This document shows positions 34,763 to 43,843 of a stretch of 64,000 bases of DNA, piece after piece (the stretch's first letter is position 1; the number at the start of each line of letters is the position of its first letter). Source of the DNA: Nocardia brasiliensis NBRC 14402. GTDB taxonomy: Bacteria > Actinomycetota > Actinomycetes > Mycobacteriales > Mycobacteriaceae. The translations under genes were made by a program, and so were the position numbers. The stretch spans positions 1 to 64,000 of the forward strand of contig NZ_BAFT02000016.1 in NCBI RefSeq assembly GCF_000308475.2. The letters run 5' to 3'. The notes beneath the pieces were generated by a model. It did not search any database. It saw nothing but the letters and a program-made list of their open reading frames with translations, and was not told where the DNA came from.

Positions 34763-35272
34763 ATGAACAACGCAAGACAACCACGACTCGGCGTCGACTT
34801 CGGCCGGGTCATCCAGGGGGCGGCCCTACGGCCGGGCGCGCCGGACACGGTCTTCCTCTCCGGCGGACATGCCGAGGCGATGCGAACTCCGCCCAGCCCC
34901 AACGCTTTCGAAGTGCTGACCCGTCTGGTCGAGCGTTTCGCCGGGCAGGCGTGGGTCATCTCCAAATGCGGTCCGCAGGTGGAGCAGCGCACTCGGCAGT
35001 GGCTCGACCATCACCACTTCTTCACGCGCACCGGGATGCCGCGCGACCACCTGCGGTTCTGCCGCGAGCGCGCGCACAAGGCGGCGCACTGCGCCGAACT
35101 CGGCATCACGCACATGATCGACGACCGGCTCGAGGTGCATCACGCGTTGCGCGGACTGGTCCCGCACCTGTACCTGTTCGGCCCGCAAACCGCACCCGTG
35201 CCCGACTGGGTATGCCACGTGCCCACCTGGATCGCGGTGGAGACGGCCGTCACAGCCGCCGTCGCCGAGTAG
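34763..35272 (+). CDS. HAD-like hydrolase of unknown function
   Basis: 169 aa from ATG 34763. It looks like the haloacid-dehalogenase fold: 'RLGVDFGRVIQG' in the place of motif I (the first Asp kept, the second replaced by Gly), 'AWVISKCGPQVEQRTRQWL' (motif II region) and 'GITHMIDDRLEVHHALRGL' (motif IV acidic pair). The missing second Asp of motif I would weaken phosphatase activity, so it may have another role. No operon partner. Confidence 0.6.
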   Translation: MNNARQPRLGVDFGRVIQGAALRPGAPDTVFLSGGHAEAMRTPPSPNAFEVLTRLVERFAGQAWVISKCGPQVEQRTRQWLDHHHFFTRTGMPRDHLRFCRERAHKAAHCAELGITHMIDDRLEVHHALRGLVPHLYLFGPQTAPVPDWVCHVPTWIAVETAVTAAVAE

Positions 35273-35408
35273 CGCCCAGCCACGGTCGAGGTGAAGAATC
35301 TGGACGGATGCCTGTATCCTGCGTAGGGATGCATTCGCGTCCGATCAATGGTGAAGACGGTGTAGACGCCCAGGTCTGCGGCCGCGACGAAGAGGAGGTG
35401 GGGTTGCC

Positions 35409-35465
35409 ATGCGCAGCGAACCTCCCAGTCGAAGGCCGCGCGGCGTCGCCCCTTCGCATTCCTGA
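35409..35465 (+). CDS. Proline/arginine-rich 18-aa leader peptide upstream of mgtE
   Basis: ATG 35409 to TGA 35463-35465 encodes MRSEPPSRRPRGVAPSHS. It has a very strong ribosome site, AGAGGAGGTG, 8-10 nt before the ATG, better than that of most genes here, and lies 88 bases before mgtE. A short Pro/Arg-rich peptide in the leader of a Mg2+ transporter recalls Salmonella mgtL ahead of mgtA, where slow or stalled translation at low Mg2+ turns the transporter on. The resemblance is in composition and position only, and homology is not claimed. Confidence 0.55.
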   Translation: MRSEPPSRRPRGVAPSHS

Positions 35466-35553
35466 GTAATCAGCGACGGTGGGGGCCGGCGCCCGCGGTG
35501 TGACTCTTCGCGCCCGCTCTTGTTCACTCACGCGTATTTGCTGAGGATCCCCC

Positions 35554-36918
35554 ATGTCGCAGACCGACGTAATCGAAGTTCGTCCGACGCTGTCCGAGTC
35601 CCTGCAGGACGCCGTCGACACCCACCGGGTCGACGCCGCGCTGGCGTGGCTCGACGAGCGCCCGCCGCATGTCATCGCCGATCAGCTGGCCCGGATGGAC
35701 GCCGTCCAGGCCGGTATGGCGTTCCGGCTGCTCGACAAGGATCTGGCGCTGGCCGTCTTCGAGGAACTCGAGCCGGTCGACCAGCAGCAGATCCTGCAGG
35801 GCCTGCGCGACCAGAGCTTCCGCGACCTGGTCGAGGGCATGGCCCCCGACGACCGCGCCCGCATGCTGCGCGAGGCGCCCGCGAAGGTGGCCAAGAAGGT
35901 GCTGGCCGGGTTGAGCCCGCGCGAACGGCGGATGACCGCCACGCTGCTCGGCTACCCGGAAGGCTCGGCCGGGCAGTACATGACGCCTGCCCTGGTGGCG
36001 TTGCCCCGCGACCTCACCGTCGCCGACGCGCTGACCGTGGTGCGGGCCAAGGGCGCCGACGCGGAAACCGTCTACACGCTGCCCGTGGTCGACGGGGGCC
36101 GGCGGCTGACCGGCATCGTCGAACTGCGCGAACTGGTGCTCAGCAAGCCGGACACGATGATCGCCGAATTGGTCGTCACCGAACCGGCTTTCGCGCGCGC
36201 GACCGACTCGGCGGAGAAGGCCGCCCGGTTGATGCGCGAGACCAACGACATCAACCTGCCCGTGGTGGACAGCGAGGATCGGCTCGTCGGGCTGCTCACC
36301 ATCGACGACGCCGTCGAGGTGATCGAGGCCGCCGACAGCGAGGACGTGGCCCGGCAGGCGGGTTCGGCGCCGTGGGAGGGCCACTACATGGCCGCCGGGG
36401 TGTTCCAGCTGGCCCGGTATCGCGCCATGTGGCTGGTGCTGTTGCTGTTCGCCGCGACCCTGACGGTCAGCGTCACCGACATGTTCGAGGGCACTCTCCA
36501 GCAGGCCGCGCATCTCGCGCTGTTCATCCCGCTGCTGATCGGCGCGGGCGGCAACGCCGGCGCGCAGGCCGCCACCGCCTGCGTGCGCGCGCTCGCCGTC
36601 GGCGAGGTGCGGGTCTCGGACTTGTTCAAGGTGATCTGGCGGGAATGCCGGGTCGGATTGGTGCTCGGCGCCATGCTCGCCGCCGCGGGACTGGTGATCG
36701 GCGGGCTGTTCGTCGGCCCGCGCGTCGCGGTGGTCGTCGGCATCACCCTGGTGCTGATCTGTGGCTGGGCCGCGACCATCGGTGGCACCATGCCGCTGCT
36801 CGCCAAGAAGCTGCGGATCGATCCGGCGGTGGTGTCCGCCCCGATGGTGACAACCCTGGTGGACGCCACCGGCTTGGTCATCTACTTCACCACCGCCAAG
36901 CTGGTGCTCGGCATCTGA
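35554..36918 (+). CDS. mgtE: MgtE-type magnesium transporter
   Basis: 454 aa. The cytosolic N domain (about 1-130, 'LDERPPHVIADQLARMD') is followed by two CBS domains ('YMTPALVALPRDLTVADAL', 'TNDINLPVVDSEDRLVGLLTIDDAVEVIE', parts) that gate the channel by Mg2+. Five transmembrane helices from about 285 onward contain the selectivity-filter region 'IPLLIGAGGNAGAQAATACVRALA' (part). The leader carries an uORF (35409). A classical M-box riboswitch was not recognised in the 281-nt upstream region. Confidence 0.92.
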   Translation: MSQTDVIEVRPTLSESLQDAVDTHRVDAALAWLDERPPHVIADQLARMDAVQAGMAFRLLDKDLALAVFEELEPVDQQQILQGLRDQSFRDLVEGMAPDDRARMLREAPAKVAKKVLAGLSPRERRMTATLLGYPEGSAGQYMTPALVALPRDLTVADALTVVRAKGADAETVYTLPVVDGGRRLTGIVELRELVLSKPDTMIAELVVTEPAFARATDSAEKAARLMRETNDINLPVVDSEDRLVGLLTIDDAVEVIEAADSEDVARQAGSAPWEGHYMAAGVFQLARYRAMWLVLLLFAATLTVSVTDMFEGTLQQAAHLALFIPLLIGAGGNAGAQAATACVRALAVGEVRVSDLFKVIWRECRVGLVLGAMLAAAGLVIGGLFVGPRVAVVVGITLVLICGWAATIGGTMPLLAKKLRIDPAVVSAPMVTTLVDATGLVIYFTTAKLVLGI

Positions 36919-37058
36919 GCCCGAACACCGCTCGGCGCAAGCGCGGTCGGCCACCGGAGATCGGCGCGGGCAGCTCCGTTAGTGCTTCGTTGACTTCCGG
37001 TTAGGACCCGGCGCGACTCTGTGTGCGATCACCCGGATACCAGCACACGGAGCCACCG

Positions 37059-38048
37059 ATGAACGTCAAATCCACCGCCGCCACCCTCGCGATCGCCGCG
37101 GGCGCCTGCCTGTTCGCGCTGCCCGCCGCGTCCGCGACGACCTACACCAACTGCGATGTCGAATCCGCCGCGCTCGCGCTGCGCGGCGAGGAAGGCGTCG
37201 TGCTCAACCAGATCAACAAGCTGCGCAAGGACGCGGGCCTGGCCGCGGTCACGCACAGCGAGGTGCTGGCGCGGCCCGCCGAATGGGCGAGCAACGACAG
37301 TGCGCGCCGGGGCAGTTCACCCGCCGACCATGTGGACACCCTCGGCCGCGATATCAAGACCCGGTTCGCGCAGTGCGGCGTGCCCGCCAACGCGCCCAAG
37401 ATCGCCGAGATCAACTTCTACGGCCGCAACGTCGAGCCGGCCGACGCCATCCGGTTCTGGTCGAATTCGCCTGGGCACCGGGCGATCATCCTCGACGGCA
37501 AACTGGACAAGGTCGGCGTCGCGGTGATCTACCAGGGCGACCGGCGGCACTGGACAGTCACCTTCGCCGCCGACCACACCACCCCGCCGCCCGCCCTGCC
37601 CGCGACCGTCACCCGGGACAACCTGAGCGGTGCGCAGCATCAGGCCGAATTCGACAAACTGGTCGCCCAGGGCTACCGGATCGGCGATATCCGGGTCACC
37701 GGGGGTAACGATCCGCGCTATTCCAGCACCTGGGTCCGCAACGACGGCCGCGCGTGGCAGGCCCGGCACGGCCTGGACGCCAAGACCTACCAGGCCGAAT
37801 TCGACAAGCTGCTGGCGCAGGGCTACCGCCTGACCCTGGTCCGCGGCTACGAGGTCAACGGCGCGTCGCGCTTCGTCGGCATCTGGGAGCGCAACGACGG
37901 CCGGGCTTGGCAAGCGCGCCACGACATCTCGGTGCAGGCCTATAACGGCACCGCGGCCCAGCTCGCCGCGCAGGGCTACCGTCTCGTGCACGAGCACCGG
38001 TACCAGGTGCGGGGACAGACCTTCGTCGCGGCCATCTGGAACAGGTGA
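37059..38048 (+). CDS. Secreted CAP (SCP-like) domain protein with tandem C-terminal repeats
   Basis: 329 aa. The signal peptide (1-27, ending 'ASATT') precedes a CAP/SCP domain, residues about 40-170: '[20 protein letters not shown]', '[10 protein letters not shown]', '[26 protein letters not shown]' (part). Three repeats of about 45 residues follow, each 'EFDKLxAQGYR...[12 protein letters not shown]', as in bacterial tandem-repeat (polyglycine-hydrolase-like) modules. The His of 'SPGHRA' is kept. Probably a cell-surface or secreted protein. The repeat region may bind a ligand. Confidence 0.85.
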   Translation: MNVKSTAATLAIAAGACLFALPAASATTYTNCDVESAALALRGEEGVVLNQINKLRKDAGLAAVTHSEVLARPAEWASNDSARRGSSPADHVDTLGRDIKTRFAQCGVPANAPKIAEINFYGRNVEPADAIRFWSNSPGHRAIILDGKLDKVGVAVIYQGDRRHWTVTFAADHTTPPPALPATVTRDNLSGAQHQAEFDKLVAQGYRIGDIRVTGGNDPRYSSTWVRNDGRAWQARHGLDAKTYQAEFDKLLAQGYRLTLVRGYEVNGASRFVGIWERNDGRAWQARHDISVQAYNGTAAQLAAQGYRLVHEHRYQVRGQTFVAAIWNR

Positions 38049-38057
38049 TCGGCGCCC

Positions 38058-38095
38058 GGGGCCGCGTCCGTCCAGCAGGGCGGTCGCGGCCCCGT
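38058..38095 (+). terminator. Hairpin terminator after the CAP-domain gene
   Basis: CGGGGCCGCG and CGCGGCCCCG form a 10-bp perfect stem with an 18-nt loop, starting 9 bases beyond the stop. Confidence 0.55.
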
Positions 38096-38178
38096 CACGT
38101 CTGCGCCACCGCTCGTTACCGCACTGCCCCCGCGAGCTTGCTAACGTCGGAGCGCTCGAACAACAACATGAGGGGCGA

Positions 38179-39255
38179 ATGAGACAGATCTTGTTCTCGG
38201 CGATGATCGCGCTCGTGGTGTCGATCACGTTGACGCCATTGCTGATCAAGCTTTTCACGAGACGTAACGTCGGCCAGGAGATCCGGGTCGACGGCCCGGC
38301 CAGCCATCAGTCCAAACGCGGCACCCCGACCATGGGCGGCATCGCGATCCTGATCGGCATGTGGGCCGGATACCTGGGGGCGCATCTGCTCGACAGCCGG
38401 CACGACGAAGCCGAGATCTCGGTCTCCGGTCTGCTCGTGCTCGGCTTGGCCACCGCGCTCGGCTTCGTCGGGTTCCTCGACGATTTCATCAAGATCCGCA
38501 AGCAACGCAATCTCGGCTTGACCGCCACCGGGAAGTACATCGGACAGCTGCTCGCCGCAGTCATCTTCGGCATCCTCGCCTTGCGGTTCCCCGGCGACAT
38601 GGGGCTCACCCCCGCCAGCAGGCACATGTCCTACGTCCGCGACGTGACCACGGTGTCGTTCGGCGTGATCGGCTTCCTGCTCGTCGTCTGCTTTCTCGTG
38701 GTGGCCTGGTCGAACGCGGTGAACATCACCGACGGCCTCGACGGGCTGGCCGCCGGATCGATGAGCTTCGCGCTCGGCGCCTACGTGATCATCACCTTCT
38801 GGCAGTACACCAATTCGTGCGTGAGCACCCCCGTCGCCGGGTGCTACACCGTGCGCGACCCGCTCGACCTCGCCGTGGTCTGCGCGGCCGGCGCCGGCGC
38901 GTGCATCGGATTCCTGTGGTGGAACGCGGCGCCCGCGAAGATCTTCATGGGCGACACCGGTTCGCTGGCGCTCGGCGGTCTGCTCGCCGGGCTGTCCATC
39001 ACCACCCGCACCGAGCTGCTGATGGCGGTGGTGGGTGCGCTGTTCTTCGCCGAGATCCTCTCGGTGCTGTTGCAGATCGTGGTGTTCCGGACCACGCGCA
39101 ACCGGCTGTTCCGGATGGCGCCGTTCCACCACCATTTCGAACTGGGCAAGTGGGCCGAAACCACTGTCATCATTCGGTTCTGGTTGCTCGCGGGGATCGC
39201 CGCCGCGGTCGGGCTGATGCTCTTCTACGGGGAGTATCTGGCCGTCGTCGGCTGA
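38179..39255 (+). CDS. mraY: Phospho-N-acetylmuramoyl-pentapeptide transferase, stand-alone paralog
   Basis: 358 aa, about ten membrane helices. MraY active-site blocks are '[11 protein letters not shown]', '[16 protein letters not shown]' (first Asp pair), '[16 protein letters not shown]', '[15 protein letters not shown]' and '[22 protein letters not shown]' (part). It transfers phospho-MurNAc-pentapeptide to undecaprenyl phosphate. It lies outside any murE-murF-murD-ftsW cluster, between a CAP-protein and an arsR pair, so either this is a second copy or mraY has moved. All catalytic residues seen are intact. Confidence 0.88.
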   Translation: MRQILFSAMIALVVSITLTPLLIKLFTRRNVGQEIRVDGPASHQSKRGTPTMGGIAILIGMWAGYLGAHLLDSRHDEAEISVSGLLVLGLATALGFVGFLDDFIKIRKQRNLGLTATGKYIGQLLAAVIFGILALRFPGDMGLTPASRHMSYVRDVTTVSFGVIGFLLVVCFLVVAWSNAVNITDGLDGLAAGSMSFALGAYVIITFWQYTNSCVSTPVAGCYTVRDPLDLAVVCAAGAGACIGFLWWNAAPAKIFMGDTGSLALGGLLAGLSITTRTELLMAVVGALFFAEILSVLLQIVVFRTTRNRLFRMAPFHHHFELGKWAETTVIIRFWLLAGIAAAVGLMLFYGEYLAVVG

Positions 39256-39259
39256 GGTG

Positions 39260-39655
39260 TCAGGCGTGGCGGGCGTCGCGGTCCAGGTCGCGGTGCGGTG
39301 CCGCGGTGCGACGGGCGCGTTTGCCGCGGGCGATCTCGGTGGCGAGCGCGTCCAGCGGTTGCGCGAGCTGGTGCAGCGGGTCGGCGAGCGCGCTCAGCCA
39401 GGTCTTCGCGGCCGCCAAGCCCGCCTCGTCGAGCGTGTAGAAGCGCCGGGTGCCCGCCGCGCGGACGCGCACCAGCCCGGCGTCGCGCAGCACCTTGAGA
39501 TGCTGGGAGACGCCGGGCTGGGAGATCTGCGCCTGCTCCTGCACCGCCGCGACGACCGCGCCCGCCGGCTGCTCGCCGGCCGCCACCAGCTCCAGGATGT
39601 AGCGGCGGATCGGGTCGCCGAGCGCCTCGAAAATGCTTGCGGTAGAACGGTCCAT
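39260..39655 (-). CDS. ArsR-family winged-helix regulator
   Basis: 131 aa. 'IFEALGDPIRRYILELVAAGEQPAGAVVAAV' and 'QPGVSQHLKVLRDAGLVRVRAAGTRRFYTLDEAGL' (parts) are the standard small ArsR wing-helix domain. No cysteine metal site is visible, so it is likely of the SRPBCC-linked, non-metal type. It overlaps the stop of the SRPBCC gene (TGATG), so the two are coupled. The operator is probably at 40325. Confidence 0.9.
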   Translation of the reverse strand: MDRSTASIFEALGDPIRRYILELVAAGEQPAGAVVAAVQEQAQISQPGVSQHLKVLRDAGLVRVRAAGTRRFYTLDEAGLAAAKTWLSALADPLHQLAQPLDALATEIARGKRARRTAAPHRDLDRDARHA

Positions 39656-40311
39656 CAGGACTCGGGGCTCTCCTCGGATTCCGTGGTGTAGAAGGTCACC
39701 GTATTCGCCGCGGCCGCGCGCGCCGCGTCCGGCTCGTCGCCGTCGCCGATCGCGGCCTCCGCCCAGCCCGCCGCGGCCGTGCGGATGAACTCCTTGCCCT
39801 CCGGCGTGGTGTGCAGGGTGAGCGCCTCGGCCTGGTCCACCGGCTCGCCGCTCGCCAAATGCAGCCCGAGGCCCACCAGCGCGAGATCCCAGCCGACACC
39901 GACGGCGCCGGGACCGTACTGCGCCCAGAAGCCCGGGTCGACGGGCGCCTCGTGCGCCAGTTCGAGCAGCGTGCCCGCCTCGCCCGGTGTGAGGCCGACC
40001 CGCACCCAGGACACCTGTGGTCCCATCTCCCAGGTCACCGCGAAACCCTTGGGCTCGTCACACTCTTCGACCACCCCGCCCGCATTCCCCTCCAGCTGGT
40101 AGCGCCCGCCGAGCGCCAACTCCCCGCTGATCGGCAGGAACCAGCGCGGAATCCGCTCCGGATCGGTCAGCGCCGCCCACAGATCGGCCTGATCGGTCGA
40201 ATAGTTCCGCCGCGCCACCGCGACCTTCGTCGGCACGCCATCGCGCACCCCACTACGAATCTCCCGCGTCACCAGTCCAGCAAGAGTGACAGGGTCGCTC
40301 AACAAAGCCAT
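39655..40311 (-). CDS. SRPBCC/AHSA1-like domain protein
   Basis: 218 aa from ATG 40311 (ATG 40314 is directly upstream; AAGGAGAGG ribosome site). The START/AHSA1 helix-grip domain is 'VARRNYSTDQADLWAALTDPERIPRWFLPISGELALGGRYQL' and 'SWVRVGLTPGEAGTLLELAHE' (parts). Typically encoded with an ArsR regulator, as here, but in this locus the SRPBCC gene comes first. Ligand unknown. Confidence 0.87.
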   Translation of the reverse strand: MALLSDPVTLAGLVTREIRSGVRDGVPTKVAVARRNYSTDQADLWAALTDPERIPRWFLPISGELALGGRYQLEGNAGGVVEECDEPKGFAVTWEMGPQVSWVRVGLTPGEAGTLLELAHEAPVDPGFWAQYGPGAVGVGWDLALVGLGLHLASGEPVDQAEALTLHTTPEGKEFIRTAAAGWAEAAIGDGDEPDAARAAAANTVTFYTTESEESPES

Positions 40312-40324
40312 CATCCTCTCCTTA

Positions 40325-40340
40325 ATAAGTTTCAACTTAT
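40325..40340. promoter_or_regulatory. ArsR operator palindrome
   Basis: ATAAGTTTCAACTTAT is a 16-bp palindrome with centre TC, 14 bases upstream of the SRPBCC start. It is AT-rich in a GC-rich genome and typical in form for operators of SRPBCC-linked ArsR repressors. Confidence 0.75.
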
Positions 40341-40528
40341 ATTAGACGCCACCATACTGCCACGCCCGGAGTGCACTCGTCTATTGCCCGTAAGAGAACC
40401 GCAAGTCGGCGAACAGTAGGGGTGGGGTCGCCGCGGTCTCACCGGTACCCGAACTCGGCCGCATTCACAGCTGTTCCTCAGTATCCGACCGCTACCGTGG
40501 CGAAGTGCAGTTCACAAGAGGGGGATCC

Positions 40529-41914
40529 GTGCTCGAGCAGCGCCCATTGACCGGTTGGAGCCGTACCGCACCAACTGTCGCGCAAGTGCTTTCGACGCCC
40601 GACCTGGACATCGTTGCGGAGAGTGTGCGCACAGCGGGTGCGCGTGGGGTCATCGCGAGGGGACTGGGGCGCAGCTATGGTGATCCGGCACAGAACGGTG
40701 GTGGCCTTGTCGTCGACATGACCGCGTTCGATCGCATTCACACCATCGATCCGGACACCGGAGTGGTCGACGTGGATGCCGGTGTCAGCCTGGATATGTT
40801 GATGCGCGCGGTGCTGCCACACGGCCTGTGGGTTCCGGTTTTACCGGGCACCCGGCAGGTCACCGTCGGCGGTGCGATCGCCTCTGATATCCACGGTAAA
40901 AACCATCATTCACAGGGCAGCTTCGGTAACCATGTGCTGTCGATGGACCTGCTGACCGCGGACGGCTCTGTGCGTACCCTGACGCCGGAAGGTGCTGAGG
41001 CGGAGCTGTTCTGGGCCACGGTCGGCGGTATGGGTCTCACCGGCATCGTCGTACGCGCGCGGTTACGAATGAAGCGCACCGAAACCGCGTACTTTCTGGT
41101 AGACAGCGACCGCACCGCCGATCTCGACGAGACGATGGACCTACTGACTGGTGGCTCCGACGAAGGTTACGAATATTCGGTGGCCGTACCCGACACGATC
41201 AGCACCGGCGCGAAGTCGGGGCGAGCGGGGTTCAGTCGCGGGAACCTGGCAAAAGTGGACCAACTGCCCGTCAAGTTGCGTCGCGATCCGCTGGGTTTCC
41301 GTGCGCCGCAGCTGTTCACGGTGCCGGACATCTTCCCAGCGGGCATGGTGAACAACCTGACCACCCGCGTCGGCGGCGGAGTCGCATATCGCACGTTCGC
41401 GAAGCGCGGGCGGGGCTTGATCCAGAACATCACCCAGTTCCTGCATCCGCTGGATCTGCTCGGTGAATGGAATCGCGGCTACGGCGGCCGCGGATTCATG
41501 CAGTACCAGTTCTCGATGCCGTTCGGTGCCGAGGACCAACTCGCCGACGCTGTTCGCGTCATCGCTCATTCCGGTCATCGGTCGTTTCTCAACGTCTTCA
41601 AACGGATGGGCCCGGGAAACCGCGCGCCGTTGTCCTGGCCCCATCCGGGCTTCATGCTCAGCCTCGACTTTGCGCTGAAACCCGGACTCGACCGTCTCTG
41701 TATCGAATTGGATCAGCGTGTCCTCAGCGCCGGAGGCCGCCTGTACTTCGCTAAAGACTCGCGCACTACACCGGAGACGGTTCGCGCCATGTATCCGCAA
41801 CTGGACGCGTGGCGTCGAGTCCGTGACGGTGTCGATCCGGAGCACCTCTTCGTCTCCGACCTCGCCCGCCGCCTGCGCTTGACCAATGACGAATGGGTCG
41901 GACCTCGTCGATGA
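40529..41914 (+). CDS. DprE1-like FAD-dependent oxidoreductase with Ser at the Cys387 position
   Basis: 461 aa from GTG 40529, the length of Mycobacterium tuberculosis DprE1; GTG 40505 is an alternative. FAD domain blocks '[17 protein letters not shown]', '[24 protein letters not shown]' (part) and '[13 protein letters not shown]' are DprE1-like, as are '[16 protein letters not shown]'-type and '[15 protein letters not shown]' regions. DprE1 oxidises decaprenyl-phosphoryl-ribose for arabinan synthesis. The DprE1 'GWNICVDF' block is 'GFMLSLDF' here, so Cys387 is Ser (residue 378). No dprE2 is adjacent. It is probably a paralog, not the main DprE1. Confidence 0.82.
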   Translation: MLEQRPLTGWSRTAPTVAQVLSTPDLDIVAESVRTAGARGVIARGLGRSYGDPAQNGGGLVVDMTAFDRIHTIDPDTGVVDVDAGVSLDMLMRAVLPHGLWVPVLPGTRQVTVGGAIASDIHGKNHHSQGSFGNHVLSMDLLTADGSVRTLTPEGAEAELFWATVGGMGLTGIVVRARLRMKRTETAYFLVDSDRTADLDETMDLLTGGSDEGYEYSVAVPDTISTGAKSGRAGFSRGNLAKVDQLPVKLRRDPLGFRAPQLFTVPDIFPAGMVNNLTTRVGGGVAYRTFAKRGRGLIQNITQFLHPLDLLGEWNRGYGGRGFMQYQFSMPFGAEDQLADAVRVIAHSGHRSFLNVFKRMGPGNRAPLSWPHPGFMLSLDFALKPGLDRLCIELDQRVLSAGGRLYFAKDSRTTPETVRAMYPQLDAWRRVRDGVDPEHLFVSDLARRLRLTNDEWVGPRR

Positions 41915-41956
41915 CCGGCGGAAGCGTTGCCCGTGACGGGCAACGGTGAGGTCAGG

Positions 41957-42430
41957 TCAGGTCAGGTCTCGCGCGTAGTGTCGGCTGCCGGATTCTTCGC
42001 GGTAGCGGCCGAAGCCGGGGATGGGGCGGTAGCCGGCGGAGGTGTAGAGGGCGATGGCTTCCGGTTGGCGGGTACCGGTTTCCAGCACGATGCGGCGGCG
42101 TCCGGCGGCCGCCGCATCGTGTTCGATGGCGGCCAGTAGCTGCCGGGCGAGCCCGCGGCCGCGCACCTCCGGCGCCACATACATCCGTTTGAGTTCGGCG
42201 TCCCCGTCCCGGAATTCGGGTTCGTCGCCCTCGTGCGCCCGCCACCCGGCACACGCCACCGGGATCCCCTCGACGTACCCGATCAGGAACGCGCCCAACG
42301 GCGGCGCGAACTCACCCGGATGGGTCGGACTCTCGTCCGGCCCGCCATACCGCACCACATACTCCTGCTGCACCTCCGCGATCAACTTCCGCGCGTCCGG
42401 ACTGTCATAAGCCCGCGCCACCAGTTCCAT
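41957..42430 (-). CDS. GNAT-family N-acetyltransferase
   Basis: 157 aa. Acetyl-CoA-binding motif A is 'LKRMYVAPEVRGRGLARQLLAAIE' (Arg/Gln-X2-Gly-X-Gly/Ala type, about 84-107), then 'IVLETGTRQPEAIALYTSAGYRPIPGFG' (part). The acceptor is unknown. It converges on the DprE1-like gene, with 42 bases between stops. Confidence 0.9.
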   Translation of the reverse strand: MELVARAYDSPDARKLIAEVQQEYVVRYGGPDESPTHPGEFAPPLGAFLIGYVEGIPVACAGWRAHEGDEPEFRDGDAELKRMYVAPEVRGRGLARQLLAAIEHDAAAAGRRRIVLETGTRQPEAIALYTSAGYRPIPGFGRYREESGSRHYARDLT

Positions 42431-42485
42431 ACGGGTCAGGCTAAGGCCGGTGCCCCGCAGTCGGCACCGTAGGAAGAGGTTCGGG

Positions 42486-43364
42486 TCAGTCGGTGAATTC
42501 TGCGGCGACGTCGAGGATGTGCGCGCGGCTGTCGGCCTCGTTCAGCGCCAGACGTTTGAGATCGATGCATATCGCTCGGTATGTGGCGATCTCTTCGGGA
42601 CGTTCCAGGTACAGGTCGCCGGTGAATCCTTGGACGTAGACGACCGGCGGCTCGGACAGATACGCGGTCGGATGCGGAGGGAACTCCAGCAGCGCGAACG
42701 TGCCCACGAGCAGACCCTGGTAGGCGCCGGCCGTTCGTGACAGGACCCGCACCGAAACGTTCGGCAGCCGAGCAAGATCGGCGAGATGGGTCAGCTGATC
42801 GGCCATCACCCGCGTGCTGCTCGCCATCCGCCGCAGCGCGGTTTCGTCGATGAAAACATCGAACCTGAGCGGGTTCGTGCTGTCGGTGAGCCGCGACTGT
42901 CGCCGCGCCATCACCTCGACGTTCGTCTCGATGTCGGCGGTCGGCCAGTTGGGGTGCAGCATCCAGGTTACGGCGCGGCGGTAGTCGGCGGTCTGCACCA
43001 GTCCGGGCAGCAATGTCGGCTGATACGAAATGACGTGATGCGCGGCCTCTTCCAACCCGACGAACAGTCCGCCGTGGGAAGGCAGCGCGTCGTCGTAGCC
43101 GTGCCACCACGCTTTGGTCTGCGTCTCCTCTACGAGGCCCAGTAGCGTGCGGGTCAGACTCGTCGGCAACTCGTAGACCTCGCACAACCGCTTGATGTAC
43201 AGCGGATTCAGGCGGATCTGGACGCCGTTCTCCATCCGCCAGAAGGTCTGTTTGCTGACGCCGATCTCGTTCCGTGCGACCTCCGCGGTCACGCATGCCT
43301 CGAGGCGTGCGCGGCGGAGCTCGCGGGCCAGTAGCCGGCGGGGCAGGGTCGAGCCAGTCGTCAT
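42486..43364 (-). CDS. XRE-type regulator with DUF5753-like C-terminal domain
   Basis: 292 aa from ATG 43364; ATG 43373 is an alternative. The N-terminal Xre helix-turn-helix is 'EVARNEIGVSKQTFWRMENGVQIRLNPLYIKRLCEVYELP' (part). The C-terminal domain begins near 90 ('YQPTLLPGLVQTADYRRAVT') and includes 'LLEFPPHPTAYLSEPPVVYVQGFTGDLYLERPEEIATYR' (part), typical of the actinomycete regulators usually paired with a small DUF397 gene. No DUF397 gene is next to it. Its upstream region carries two direct repeats (43404-43438) that may be binding sites. Confidence 0.85.
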   Translation of the reverse strand: MTTGSTLPRRLLARELRRARLEACVTAEVARNEIGVSKQTFWRMENGVQIRLNPLYIKRLCEVYELPTSLTRTLLGLVEETQTKAWWHGYDDALPSHGGLFVGLEEAAHHVISYQPTLLPGLVQTADYRRAVTWMLHPNWPTADIETNVEVMARRQSRLTDSTNPLRFDVFIDETALRRMASSTRVMADQLTHLADLARLPNVSVRVLSRTAGAYQGLLVGTFALLEFPPHPTAYLSEPPVVYVQGFTGDLYLERPEEIATYRAICIDLKRLALNEADSRAHILDVAAEFTD

Positions 43365-43403
43365 GGGCAGCATCTCCGAAGGGTTGCTAATGGATTGGGT
43401 CCG

Positions 43404-43438
43404 TTTTGGAACCTGAATATGGCGCCGATTTTGGAACC
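43404..43438 (+). repeat. Direct repeat TTTTGGAACC in the Xre upstream region
   Basis: TTTTGGAACC occurs at 43404-43413 and 43429-43438, 25 bases apart, 40-75 bases upstream of the Xre-type regulator start. A half-site of the nearby TGGAAC palindromes is contained in each. Confidence 0.6.
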
Positions 43439-43650
43439 TTGCCGAAAATGCTCGACAAACTCGGTGGTGCCGGGTCCCAATCGGGTGGCTGTGCTGTTGC
43501 ATTGCTGGTGTTCGCGGAAACCCGACCGGCCCGCCATCCCGTTTCGGTTTCCGCGATCATCCAACCAGGCGACTGTATAGGAGGATTGCCATTTCACCGA
43601 ATTGCTCACTGCGTCAAGTGAATCGACCCCGCAGGGTAGAAAAATGTCGC

Positions 43651-43769
43651 GTTCCAACTGGAACATTCCAGAATCGCGATTTCCCTCGCGGGTGGGTTAT
43701 TGCCGCCATTTGACCGGACGGTAGACGCATTTTTCCCGGCGTACGTCCGGCACAAAGTGGAACGTTCCA
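43651..43769. repeat. GGAAC palindromes
   Basis: GTTCCAACTGGAAC (43651-43664) is a perfect inverted repeat with a 2-base centre; the overlapping TGGAACATTCCA (43659-43670) and the separate TGGAACGTTCCA (43758-43769) are palindromic. Such sites look like bacterial operators, but none sits in front of a start codon at a usual distance except by way of the Xre gene. Confidence 0.6.
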
Positions 43770-43843
43770 ATGCGATCGTCCGCATTCAGGGCGTTCCTGT
43801 ACTCGGCATTGCTGCCCGATTTGGCGCGCATCCTGATTCCCAT

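Noticed and set aside
35273..35553. M-box magnesium riboswitch before mgtE
   Set aside because: None of the conserved M-box blocks could be matched in the leader. The uORF is the better supported element.
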